From assembly GCA_016490735.1 (NCBI GenBank), contig JAEMWC010000270.1, forward strand, positions 556,001-620,000: a stretch of DNA of 64,000 nucleotides, given 5' to 3'. The notes under the pieces are model-generated. The model saw only the letters and a program-made list of their open reading frames with translations, was not told where the DNA came from and ran no database searches. Both the position numbers and the translations under genes were made by a program. This document shows positions 1-11,100 of the stretch, piece after piece (the first letter of the stretch is position 1; each line of letters begins with the position of its first letter). Source of the stretch: Pachyseris speciosa (taxonomy: Eukaryota > Cnidaria > Anthozoa > Scleractinia > Pachyseridae).

Positions 1-177
1 GATGTCCAGTATCAAAGACGTACGCTGTAAAGTAGCTGGTCAGCTCGGCCAGGTGGCGTATGGCCGCCATGTTGGATTATTATGATTATTACTAGGATAT
101 TATTAATTATTGGGCGACTCCGTCGTCGTCGTCGTCGTCGTGCGTACGCGCCCACGAGCAACACCGCTAGCCATTTT

Positions 178-209
<32 letters not shown>

Positions 210-780
210 AGGTATGGTGCTCCGCTATAAGAATAAAAGTATTTCTCGTGGGGTTTTCCTGACCGGTCAAAATCATTATAAGACTCATCACTTAATCTTC
301 TCCCTTAGTAGAGCTTTCGGTCCTGTTGAACGTTTGACTGAGTAAGTGGATGAAATGGAGTTACTAACTGGTAAAAGAGAGTTTACTTACTTAGCTATGC
401 ACTTCCCGTAGTACTGTTGATTGAAATTTGTCGGCCTTTTGTGCCTTTTATTCAGGTTTTTTTGCCATGTCGCTCTTTCTCATTTAATTTTAAGGAACGT
501 TTTTTTTTTTTTCATTTCTGATTCATTGCAAGAAGCTCAATTTCTTCATTTTGTCAAGGAGATTTACAAAGCATCACATAATTGGTCTCAATAGTGTCTG
601 AGTAATGCGTTAGTTATGTTTACTAAAAAGAGCTTTTGATATCCCTTCAGAAAGCATATAGAAACTCATAGATTACTGAGAACTTTTCAACGTAGATTAA
701 AACATATAATACGACTTCTTCCGACTCAAACACTTCAAGGGATCGAAAACCAAATCAAAAGAGAGCTCGAGAAACATTGG
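1..780. other. Left-edge noncoding sequence
   Basis: No exon-like or conserved coding segment is visible. The only structure is a short GTC/CGT trinucleotide run near 119-141, which lies inside a short minus-strand open frame whose threonine run is just the translated repeat. Confidence 0.5.
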
Positions 781-2275
781 CTTTGACTCGGGTTGTGACA
801 TATGAAAATTATCCGATATATTTTTCCTTAGATCTGGCTCGTATTCATTGTTGTCCGTACGTATCTATAGAAAAATTAGCCAATCCTACAAAACGTGACA
901 GCTTTTTCGGTCGGCCAATCAGAATTATTTAGATTGTGTGACCTTTAACTCTCAACAGCTTCTAGTTCGCTGAATCACGAATTAAAAAAAATGGAAACAG
1001 TTTCAAATGTGCTCTCGTTCGAAAGATAACTACTGTGATGAAAACATTGGAATATACAAGGAAAAAGCTAATACCCAGCGAGTTTGAATCATTCGCCGCT
1101 TACGGCACCGAAGTACTCGGCAAGAGGAGCCACACGCTTTGCGGTTTGCGTTCTCGACAGAACGTACGTTAATGATTACTGAACGATAACTACACCCAAA
1201 CAAAGTAGTTCAGTGCACATCAGAGAAAGGTAACTACATTAAGTTCATTGAATTAGGCATAGAAACATCTTTCATGCTACACCGCTAAACTGAATCGCCA
1301 CTATTAGCTACTACTGAGAGTGATTTTGAAATGACATACATAGTGGTGACCTTTCATTCCTTTTCATTTTATTGCCTGTCTTTGAAGCAACACGTAGGAT
1401 ACTTTTCTTTGAAATTGCACAGAACAACTTTCCTCCACGTTTGTCACAACTATAGCGAGCTTGGCCGGGGTTCTGACATATGAAAATAATCCGATGTATT
1501 TGTCCTTAAATGTGGCCCGTATTTATTGTTGTCCGTAGGTATCTATAGAAAAGAAAGAAACTATCCCACAATCCCACAAAACGTGAGAAATTTTTCTGTC
1601 GGCCAATCAGAATCTTGCAAACTATGCAAACAATCAACTTACAAACTTCCTAATTTTCAAGTAAAGTACATTTCTTGGCATTCAAAACTCCCCACCCCCC
1701 CCCAAAAAAAAATTGCCTGTAGCCAATCCCACAATACGTGACAACTTTTTCTGTCGGCCAGTTAGAATCTTTGGATTGTAAGACCTTTAACTGTCAAAAC
1801 GCTGCTCCACTTGGTGTGTAAGGGTTTTGAAAAAATTCACTGAATCTTCATGGACACTATGCAAACAATCAACTTACAAACTTCCTAATTTTCAAGTAAA
1901 ATACATTTCTTGGCAATCAAAACTTCCTCTCCCCCCTCCACGAAATACCTGTAGCCAATCCCATAATACGTGACAACTTTTTCTGTCGGATAATCAGAAT
2001 CTTTAGATTGTGAGACCTTTAACTGTCAAAACGCTGCTTCTAGTTCGCTGAATCACGAATAGCTAGGGGTTCGTGATGGTTTAAGTTGAAGTTGATTTTT
2101 CTTGTCCTGCTATTAAATAAATAAATAAATAAATAATAATAATGATACTAATACTAATAATAACAATAATAATAAATAAATAATAATAATCACTTTAAAG
2201 TCTCAAATGTATTTAGCCGAGCACAGATGCGGCACTAATTGGGGAAACTGTCAAATCAACTCTAAATAAATCAAA

Positions 2276-2452
2276 TGAAATCAAATGCTGGTTTTTGGGG
2301 AGGGGGGAAAACCGGAGTACCCGGAGAAAAACCTCTCGGAGCAGAGTAGAAAACCAACAAACTCAGCCCACTTATGACGCCGAGTCCGGGAATCGAACCC
2401 GGGACACATTGGTTGAAGGCGAGCGCTCTCAGGCATTAAGACAGCACGTTAT
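2276..2452 (-). mobile_element. tRNA-derived SINE
   Basis: On the minus strand there is a tRNA-like B box (GGGTTCGATTCCCGG) followed by a body containing GAGAGGTTTTTCTCCGG and ending in TTTGATTTGATTTGA-like sequence. This layout, a tRNA head plus a conserved body, is the form of a tRNA-derived SINE family abundant in cnidarian genomes. The family name cannot be assigned without a search. Confidence 0.7.
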
Positions 2453-2454
2453 AG

Positions 2455-2787
2455 TTAATAACCACGTTTGTTTACCCTGCACATAATTTCTTCTAGATCG
2501 TAATACGAGTCATCAGACTCTAAAATTTCAAATAAGAATGTGCGAATTCTCTTTGTAAATTTATCTTTAGGAAAATTACGAATATTAGTTGGTATCTCAT
2601 TCCACAATTGATAGGCAAGAATTGGCTTGACTGTGTAGCTTAGAACGAGTTCTGTTAAAGTTAAGTGATAGCTTGTTTTCTTCTCCTGGTGCAGAACAAC
2701 AATTATGTCTGAATTTTCTCCTACATCTGGTTGCTGCAACACTGAATCATTGGTAGCAGGGTACTCTGAAGGACGCTGATTGAACAA
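2455..2787 (-). pseudogene. LINE reverse-transcriptase C-terminal remnant
   Basis: A 110-codon open frame contains LWNEIPTNIRNFPKDKFTKR, which matches the usual C-terminal pattern of non-LTR retrotransposon ORF2 proteins (LWNxIPxxIRN.....F.K.....L). No catalytic RT motif is present, so this is a truncated 3' piece. It abuts the SINE on its 3' side. Identification rests on the motif only. Confidence 0.5.
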
Positions 2788-2983
2788 CTACACACCAGCC
2801 ATCAATATCATCATTTTTCTTGGTTCTATTATAAACATCAGCAGTGAAAATGTTGTTTTGGCAATTTTTTATATTACCCTTTGTAAGAATTTCAAAATTT
2901 TGCAAATCAACACTTGGTGTGTCAGGGTTTTAGAAAAATTCACTGAATCTTCATGGAAACTATCAACCTATCTACTTACTTAA

Positions 2984-3991
2984 CCCTTTTCCGACGGACG
3001 TTTTGTACGTCTTTTTACCAATTTTCAGAGGGTAGGAGGTCAAATCGACCTGGTTACTCCATATAAGGGGTTACCACGGCGATTTCGCTGGGCCACAACA
3101 CCGAAGGCTCTATCTTTGTTGTCACGCTTGTCAAGCTAGCTGTTGTTTATTTCTAAACGAACACTGCAGCTACAATTCGTTGCTTATTTGATTTATAAGT
3201 GTGTTTTTGGCGCCATTTTCCACCTCAGAGGCCCCCTGCCTGGCATCATGAAGCTGGGTTGATGGATAAAGGCAACCCTTTGAAAGAAAACGGAGGTGAA
3301 AAGCAATTTCACACGAAGTAGGCCGCCGAAAGTATGCGAGCGAGTGATGGCCATTCACGGAGTGAAGTTGTGACTTTCGCCGTTTTGTGAGTGGATTCCA
3401 GGACCTGGCATGACAATTTTGGCGAGTTTTGACATGTAAATAATGCAATCGGTGCAATGTTTTGCCAGAAGGACCGGGTGGCTCGACACGATTCTAAAAT
3501 AATATGTGAAATGGAAATTGGCGGACTTCCATGCTGTTCTTAGCCAAGAAAATCCCAGAATTCCTTTGAGTCACAAACGTGAAAATTACAGACTGTGAGA
3601 GCAACTGAAATCCAGCAGCGTTATCGGGGTCGGGCTAAAGGGGGTGAGCAGGTAAATGTGAAACAGATTGCAAGAGGTGGAGTCAAAGTTTGCTGCCAAT
3701 GTAAACTTTTAACTTCAATAGGAATTTTTATCTTGAAACCTTCAAGACAAAATTGCGTGAATTTTGGTGTTGTCCGAGGGCGATTTTGGTTTTCAAAGAG
3801 AATAAACAGTCACATTAAGAGAAAATTGGAAGTTTTTTTTTTCAGTTTACGGGATAATAAAGTCTAACCAAATGATCATTTGGCAAAAAATTGGTTTATT
3901 TCAACCATAGTTCGGGATTTGAGAAAGTTGTAGATTTTCAAAACATCGGTCTATTGTGGGGTCGTATAGGACCACTCTCGGCGGAAAAGGG
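2984..3991. mobile_element. TTAA-bounded DNA element, about 1 kb, piggyBac-like ends
   Basis: Both ends carry TTAA (2980-2983 and 3992-3995). The termini are inverted: CCCTTTTCCG at the left and CGGAAAAGGG at the right. It interrupts the decayed repeat block, whose unit resumes after the right end. TTAA target duplication with CCC termini is the mark of piggyBac-type transposition. No transposase domain is recognisable in the short open frames inside (3170-3457 minus, 3595-3867 plus), so it is probably non-autonomous. Confidence 0.6.
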
Positions 3992-4100
3992 TTAATCAAC
4001 TTAAGAACTTCCTAATTTTCAAGTAAAATATATTTCTTGGCATTTAAAACTCCACCCTCCCCCCCCCCCCCCCTCTGAAAAAAAAAACTGAAAGTAAATG

Positions 4101-4102
<2 letters not shown>

Positions 4103-4144
<42 letters not shown>

Positions 4145-4213
4145 GTGTGTGTATGTATATAACATTTGCAGTGAAATGTGATATATAAATCTATATATAT
4201 ATATATATATATA
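4103..4213. repeat. Simple repeats (GT)n and (TA)n
   Basis: A GT dinucleotide run covers about 4103-4152 and a TA run about 4183-4213. The overlapping minus-strand open frames rich in Thr-His or Tyr-Ile are translations of these runs, not genes. Confidence 0.9.
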
Positions 4214-4830
4214 CTCTCCTCCATGTTTGTCACAAATATAGCTAGCTGTAAGACAGTGTGTCAAAGCATTTCCCCACTAGAACAGTTACACGTCATTCTT
4301 TGGTTCAAGCTGGAAGTATTAGCATTAAACTGGCCTTTTGTCTACCAAATAAGCTGATTAACTGACCGTGAAAGATACATCAGTATACCACAGCTTTTAA
4401 CCATGGATAACAAGTAAAAATTTCCTGATCTTTTGAATTATATATCTTCATTTCGAAGTTTGTGAATTGTGAATTCAGGGTTTGCTTTTTTTTTGTTAAT
4501 AACAGAAGCTTTTTCCGAGCTCAATCGTATTCTACGATATGACATTCAATGTAATTTTTCCAAACGAAAAAGAAATGCTAAGTTGTTTTCTTTAACAGTT
4601 TTAAAAAAATATTAGGAAAAATAAAATAAATTTTTTTTTTTCACTGAGGCGAGACCCCTTTCAACTGGAAAATTTATTTAAGATATTTTCTCATCCTTAT
4701 TGCCAAAGGTGCGTAAATGAGTAAAAAGCGAGGACGAGCATAAAAGATCGATCGAGCAAGAAAATCTTTGTGTATTGGCGTTTTCCTTAGCCTGTAATAC
4801 ACTAACAGAACCTATCTTTTAATACTCAAG

Positions 4831-5194
4831 CGGCTGTTTTTCAAGCTGGAAATATTAGCATTATCGACACATCACAGAATAACCATGGTTGCCAGTCTGT
4901 GTCTTTCAAAACGCAGTTCCAGGGTTGGGAAGATGTAAAAGTGATTGTGACGCTGAGCCATGGCAACACACACATCAAGATTCACGACCCAGCAGCATTA
5001 TGGATAAAATCGGTATCAACCTCTGGATTTGAGGCCTGTGTTCGCGAGGCAGGAAGTGGCTCTAGCGGCGCATCTGTGATCAACTGGCTCGCCTTCCAAG
5101 AATCCCCCAAGGCATATACTCAGGCATTGTGGGATTTGACGAATTTACGTCGAGGACACAGTGCAAACGGGTATCCCTTGGAAGCCAGACCGCG
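4831..5194 (+). CDS. Copy 1 exon A: H-type-lectin-like unit 1
   Basis: The acceptor is AG at 4829-4830 and the donor is GTTAGT at 5195 (weak). Phase-1 start, phase-0 end. It contains the beta-strand pattern of H-type lectins: F..QF.......VIVTLSHG, a [15 protein letters not shown] strand and VINWLAFQ. One base is missing at the five-C run 5104-5108. Six Cs would restore the frame and give a tail matching the exon A tail of copy 3 (QGI, GF/QFDEFT, TQCKR). This is either a sequencing error or an inactivating lesion. Confidence 0.75.
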
Positions 5195-8100
5195 GTTAGT
5201 CGCATATAGGGTTCAGGGAAGTAATGAAGAGGGTAAAAAAACACTCACCAAATGTTGTTTTCAATAACCGAGCACCTTTGTGGAAGAGTTCCCATTTAAA
5301 TCGTAACCTCGTAGGAGTTTCTAAAAAGGACAAAAAGTTAAACTTGATAAGGTCCACTGAAGGTACTACAACAGGGGCCGGTTCCTGACAGGTGTAATAG
5401 CTCTTTTCCAGGGATAAATTTGCCTTATTCCAAAAGATATTCCTGGGATAAGGTAGATTTATCCCTGGAATAGAGTTACTACACCTTTCAGGAACCGGCC
5501 CCAGCCATTTAAGGCAGTTGTTGATGCAGTCATTTAAAGCAATTACTGCAAACTAAATACGTGCTGATGTTCTCAATAACGTAACTTAACCATGTTACAG
5601 ACTTAGGGGCCGGTTCCTTAAAAGTGCAAAAACTCTATTCCAGGGATAAATCTGTCTTATTCCAGGATTATCTGTTGGAATAAGGCAGACTTATTAAAGT
5701 TAATATTACACCTTTCAGGAACCGGGCAATGAGCTGTATACTGGAGCAACCACGATAATATAATATACTGCCCCTGGCATCTAATGCGGGCTGTTTCTAC
5801 TAACTGTTACTAGACCAGAAAGAAGATTGTTCAGCTCTCTATAGTTATTTGAAATAGCGCAATCATGTTTTTCTTCGTTTCATTCCAGAGAAAACCGCAA
5901 GTGTTTGTCACTGTTCAACATGAAGATTCTGACAGACCTTATGATACAATGAATCTCTGGCTTGAAGACGTCCGAAATAACGGATTCGTCGTCTGTTTAA
6001 GGGAATTTATGACCTTTGATGGAATTCATTCAAACCTCAAAGTGGTGCGTGAATGTCTAAAATTCTTATTATCAATTAATAGGAGGCACGAAACAGTATT
6101 CCGGCTATGGAGTGTACCTTTTGAAATCAAGTTTCCATAGAAGACAATTTTCGTTTACTTAACACTGCAACATCTTTTTCGAGATATGACCAAAGGTTAG
6201 TTTTTTAGGTATTAAGAAGCAACTACTGTTACCATAGCAACGGTAAGGCATGGCATCTCATTTTAAACAATGCTGATTATCTCGAGATCCAGGTTGAAAC
6301 TTCATGACGAAACTTTAAGGATGATAACTACGTAACCAACAGTACAGTGTACATGTAGGCCAAGATCGAGAAAGATATGTTAAAGCGTTTTCTATTAAAT
6401 GACAAATGATTTTGTTCAGTTTCGAATCTCACTTCTAGATCTCAAGAACAAACTGAATTGACAATTACCTCTTTTCACTCACAAACCTTAATTCACACGT
6501 TCGGTACACACAATCCCATGAGTGTTTTACCGCCAAGCCAATTAAAACTTCAATTATCTGGATTCCACAAATGAATCTGCCTGGTTATGATCATTACATA
6601 CAATTATTTATTTAGAAAAGTTAAAATTTATCATTTCCAGCTTCCTGTTATTCGTATTCAGCGAAAGGTAAAAAAATTCATACTATTTTGTAACGTCTGG
6701 ATTGGCTTCATCCACTCTACAGCACTGGCTTGCATATGATGAACTCCCAGCCTCCTGGAACTTTACTGAGCGAGGAAAACTCTATGTCGCAGGACTTGGT
6801 TCACCACAAAAGGAAAACAATTATGCATTTTGTCAGGTAGAAAACTAAGGTTTCTCCCTTCTTTCTTTTTCTCGGTCAAAAATAATAAGAGCATACTAGG
6901 TTTTATTTTGTCGATTAGCTATAACGGAATAATTATCTACACAACACGAAGTTCGCACTGCTCTTGACCTGCAAACCAAAAAGGTTTTAATGGCCAGGGT
7001 GTGTGCACAAAGTTATGGCTTTTCAGTTCAAACGGTATAGAATATTCCATTGGTACTGACAATACCTCGGTGTTGTTCTCACCTTCTTGTCCCCTTCTGC
7101 TCGGAATTTCAAAGCATTTATGAGACGAGTCAATGTAATTGATGCATTCATTTTTAAACCAAATTTAAGACTCTCAGAAGCTGCTACTGTCATTTACAAA
7201 CTGAATAGCTATATCTATATTATATTAACATCGGTGTTATAAGAAATTTACGCAAAATATCTTAAATTTCAATCTAAATTTAGTATACACTGTTTTGTAG
7301 CGTTGTGAAATAGCTAGTAAGAATGCCCTCATGACAATTCAGGGCCTTAATTTTGCGGCTTTGGAAGAACTTGAATTTGGAAAATTGTATATAATTAAAA
7401 GGTAGCCATTGATTCAGTTGTTTCTTTCTCCAACAGGATTACAACTTCGAGAACCCGTTTTACGAGCCCCCCACTGTCGTTGTATCTGCGAGCCACGATA
7501 ACACTACCAGCCAATTATGGGATACGTCGGATGGTCGCTATAGCAACGCACTAAATGTGTGGATAGAGGTAAATGACCAGAAGAACATTCTGTAATTGTA
7601 GTAATAATTCAACGCAATATATGAGCATATATATTCCAAAACAATTGGGATCAGTTGGCTGTTTCGTTTGGGGAAAATATCTCAAATCCCTTAGGTTTTA
7701 ACTTAAATTCCACCATAATTGGGTTTTAAACCTGTCATTTCTAGCGTTAAATGAAGGGTAGACTCAAGAGAATGCGAGACAGTGAGACTAGCACCGCCTT
7801 AGACGTTTTTTTACAACTTACAAAGAAATTCCGATAAGGCTGCGATAAAATCTAGACTGCAAGACCATTAAAATTGAGCCGCGTGATTTTTAAATTGAGC
7901 TCGGCGTATTATTTCAAAAAAAATCCATTTACCAACGATTTTTGAAGAGAATGCAAATGCAATGGGTTTATGTTCTAGGAAGTCACTCGTTCATCTTTCA
8001 AAGTCTGCGTTAAGGACAGTCAAGGAACAAGCCAAACTCACGACCCAATTACAGTGGACTATGCTGTGATAGGAGGTAGCTATATGTGCTTTCAGTTTCA

Positions 8101-11100
8101 ATCTTTGGAATCTACCAGCTCCCTCTCTATTCTTGCAAGAATACTAACGACATAATTAAGGACGGAACTACACATGATAAAACGAAAGAACTGAAAGCCC
8201 TGCAAACCTATCTTCGGTTGCGCCGGGGGTGAATAATCAGTAAGTATTCTTCACGTCGAAACAACCCAAATCTCTGTTTACGTGGGGTTTATCGCGATAA
8301 AGCCTCTGCGTGGAAACTCAAGCCCTGCAGTTTCTGTGTGAAAATGCTACTAATTTACGTCATCATTCAATGTGGTGTAAAAAATACTTCAAAGAGAAGA
8401 AAAACGGGAAGAATCTTTGGAGCTAGCTCTAAGTACTACACATGCATCCTCCTTCTTTTATTTACAGAAGCGTGCGTTTTCCATAAAATTGGGATATAAT
8501 GCACTATAATACTATTATTTTAACAAGTACTGCTTGCATTGTTTTAGCCATTGACCCGTGTACTAACGTTACCTGTGAATACCACGCCGTCTGCAAGGCG
8601 TTTGACGCGTTTGATGGACGCTGTGTGTGTGATGATAATTGCCCTTCCTACGAGGAGCCAGTGTGTTCGTCTAACTCCACTACATTCAAAAACAAGTGCT
8701 TCTGTTTGCTGGACATATGTCAGCGCCAGAGTAACCACAGCCTATACCATCCTGGAAGTTGTACAGGTAAGAATAAGAAGCGCTACAGGTAAAGGAAAGA
8801 GCCGTTTCTTATGTCTAGTTTTACGCGACATGAACAAAGTGTCCCCTTAGATTGAATCTGTATAGAGAGAGCTACTACACGAAGTTATCAAAACAGCAAT
8901 TCAAAAAGAATAATGTACGATAAATTCTTCAGAATACGTCCTGTGAAGTGAGGGAAGGTTAAGGTGATTTTCTTGTTTTGAGCTGCGCATCCGTTCCGGC
9001 ATAAGTTCAATCACTTTTATTTTGAATTGCGTAATTGGCAACACTTCAAAATAGCGTAGGTCCCCCCATGCGGAAACGCTTGCTAGAATGAAAAAAATAT
9101 ATATATCGTCATCTTCATAAAGAAAATTTGAGGACGAGATCCAAAAACTTATAAAATGCATTAAAAGGCGTAAGAATGGGAGATGAGTTATGGGACTTCA
9201 CACCTGAATAAAGGCCTCACAGCGAGCACCGCGAGATGCCTCTTTACTTGCATCCCCTTAAACTATGTCATCCTCTTTGAAATGTGAGATTAAAAAAAAG
9301 ATTTGACAACAGAAAGAAAAGTCGATAAAGAGGTGAGATGATAAAATAAAAGTTATTGCAGAAAAATTAAGTCTTATCCTTCACTTGTGGACATTAAATG
9401 AAACTATCACCTTAAAAAAACGGATACGAGAAAGGGTTTTTGTCAACACTGTTTCAAGCTGAATATTTTTTGTTACATACAAATTCAAATTATTTTCCTT
9501 TAAGCAGAAGCATAATAAATATTGGTACATCTCAAAAGTAGCTTCAGTATAATTACATTCCTTTGATGAGTTATCTCTTTTAAGGTGGCTCAAAACACTT
9601 TTCAGTGCGTAGATTTTGAGGGGTCACTATAACCACTCTCTATCAGTTGACGCTACAATCATGGTATCACAAAACTGCCCAATCAATGGGGAGCACGTTA
9701 TTATTTTCGTGACGCTGCATGTTACCATAGCAACAGTATGACCTGCTTAAAAACACCCATAATTTTAGTTTTAAGTACTTATATTTCAAAAACGGCACGG
9801 TGAAAAATTTTATTGTCATCGAAATTTGATAAGCAGGATAAGACGCAACTTTTGGCAAAGTTTTAAAAAATTCTGTACATGGGGTTCAGAGCCACCTTTA
9901 CTTTCGAAAATTTAAGGTGGCTCTTAATCCCATGTAAAGAATTTGTTTTTAGAATAAATTTAGAGAAATTTCAACACTGTCCACAAACATCTCTTGTGAA
10001 TATCTTGCTGTCTACAAGGCATTTGATGCATTTGATGCTCGTTGTGGATGTGATGACAACTGTCCATCCTACGAAGAACCAGTGCGTTCGTCCAACTCGA
10101 CTACGTTTAAAAACAAGAGTTTCTACCTGCTGGACATCTGCAGGCGTAAAAGTCAAGCCATGTAGATGACGGTGTCATAGAAGCATTATGACCAATCCTC
10201 CTCCTAAGTCCTCTCCAGATAAAAATTTGGCGGCTTTTTGTGCTTAGCGTGTTCTACTAGTTATTTTGTGTCTGTTATTCTCTGCAGGTCGAATACGTAT
10301 TTTTCATGTCTTGTCACAAACATTAGAAAACTCGCGTTTCATTTCTTTAGTCAAAAACGAAAGTTACGAAAGCGTTTGAGCCGAAAAATTTTCGCGATCA
10401 CTAATTTTCACTAACACTATCCAGCGGGTAAGAGTGTACTAGTTTCAGTACATTTTTTTTTTCGGTCGATTGCAGCTTATCCGCTGGATAAAGGTATCCA
10501 CTCCTTAAGCAACTGGGGCCTAGCGTATAAATATTCTCCAGTATGGAACTGCAGCTGTTTTATTTCGTTGGTACTTATTAACAAAGTTGCTCACCGCACC
10601 CCGTTGTATATTTGTCGAGTTGCATGCCGCTATTTTGTTTTCTGCTCGGCAACGAATACTTTTTTTAATAAAAATATATCCACAATCAAGGACACGCGTT
10701 GCTTTTACATACGAATCTTATTCAAAAGCATGTCGAAAGACAAAGCAGTTCGAAAGATCTAAGATATAGACAATGGCGTGACCGGCCCTATCACTTGTAC
10801 AAATCTCCTAGCTAGATTGCTCTCCTTCGGGTATCTTATCGTACCTATGAGTTGAGCCGAATGGGGCATTGATTACTTTATCCTCTGTTGATTTAACCTA
10901 TAGGTTTTCCAGTGCAGACAGGAAGAGTTTCGCTTGCGCGAAGAGTGGAGTGGGCTGAGACTGCCTGTGAAATGGTGAATTTCCCTCCATTTTCGTTCTA
11001 TCCGCACAAGGAAGTCCACGTGCAGATAACAACCAATCACTGGAACATTAGCAGGAATAATTACGTACATGATGCAACAGTGTCCTGGGTGGAAAATGTT

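Larger units (their letters stand above)
785..4260. repeat. Decayed direct-repeat block
   Basis: Several phrases recur in direct orientation: a segment with GTCGGCCAATCAGAATC near 910, 1600, 1755 and 1985; a segment with CTTCCTAATTTTCAAGTAAA near 1645, 1885 and 4010; one with ATATGAAAATxATCCGAT near 800 and 1480; and one with CACTGAATCTTCATGGA near 1835 and 2940. The units are diverged and interrupted by a SINE, a LINE remnant and a TTAA-bounded element. I see no coding function. Confidence 0.6.

Noticed and set aside
4012..4264. Two minus-strand open frames with Thr-His repeats
   Set aside because: They come from the GT and TA dinucleotide runs.
8551..8850. Second plus-strand frame and a minus-strand frame over the Kazal exon
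   Set aside because: Shadow frames. The true frame has the Kazal cysteine pattern and fits the splice sites; similar shadows occur over the other module exons.
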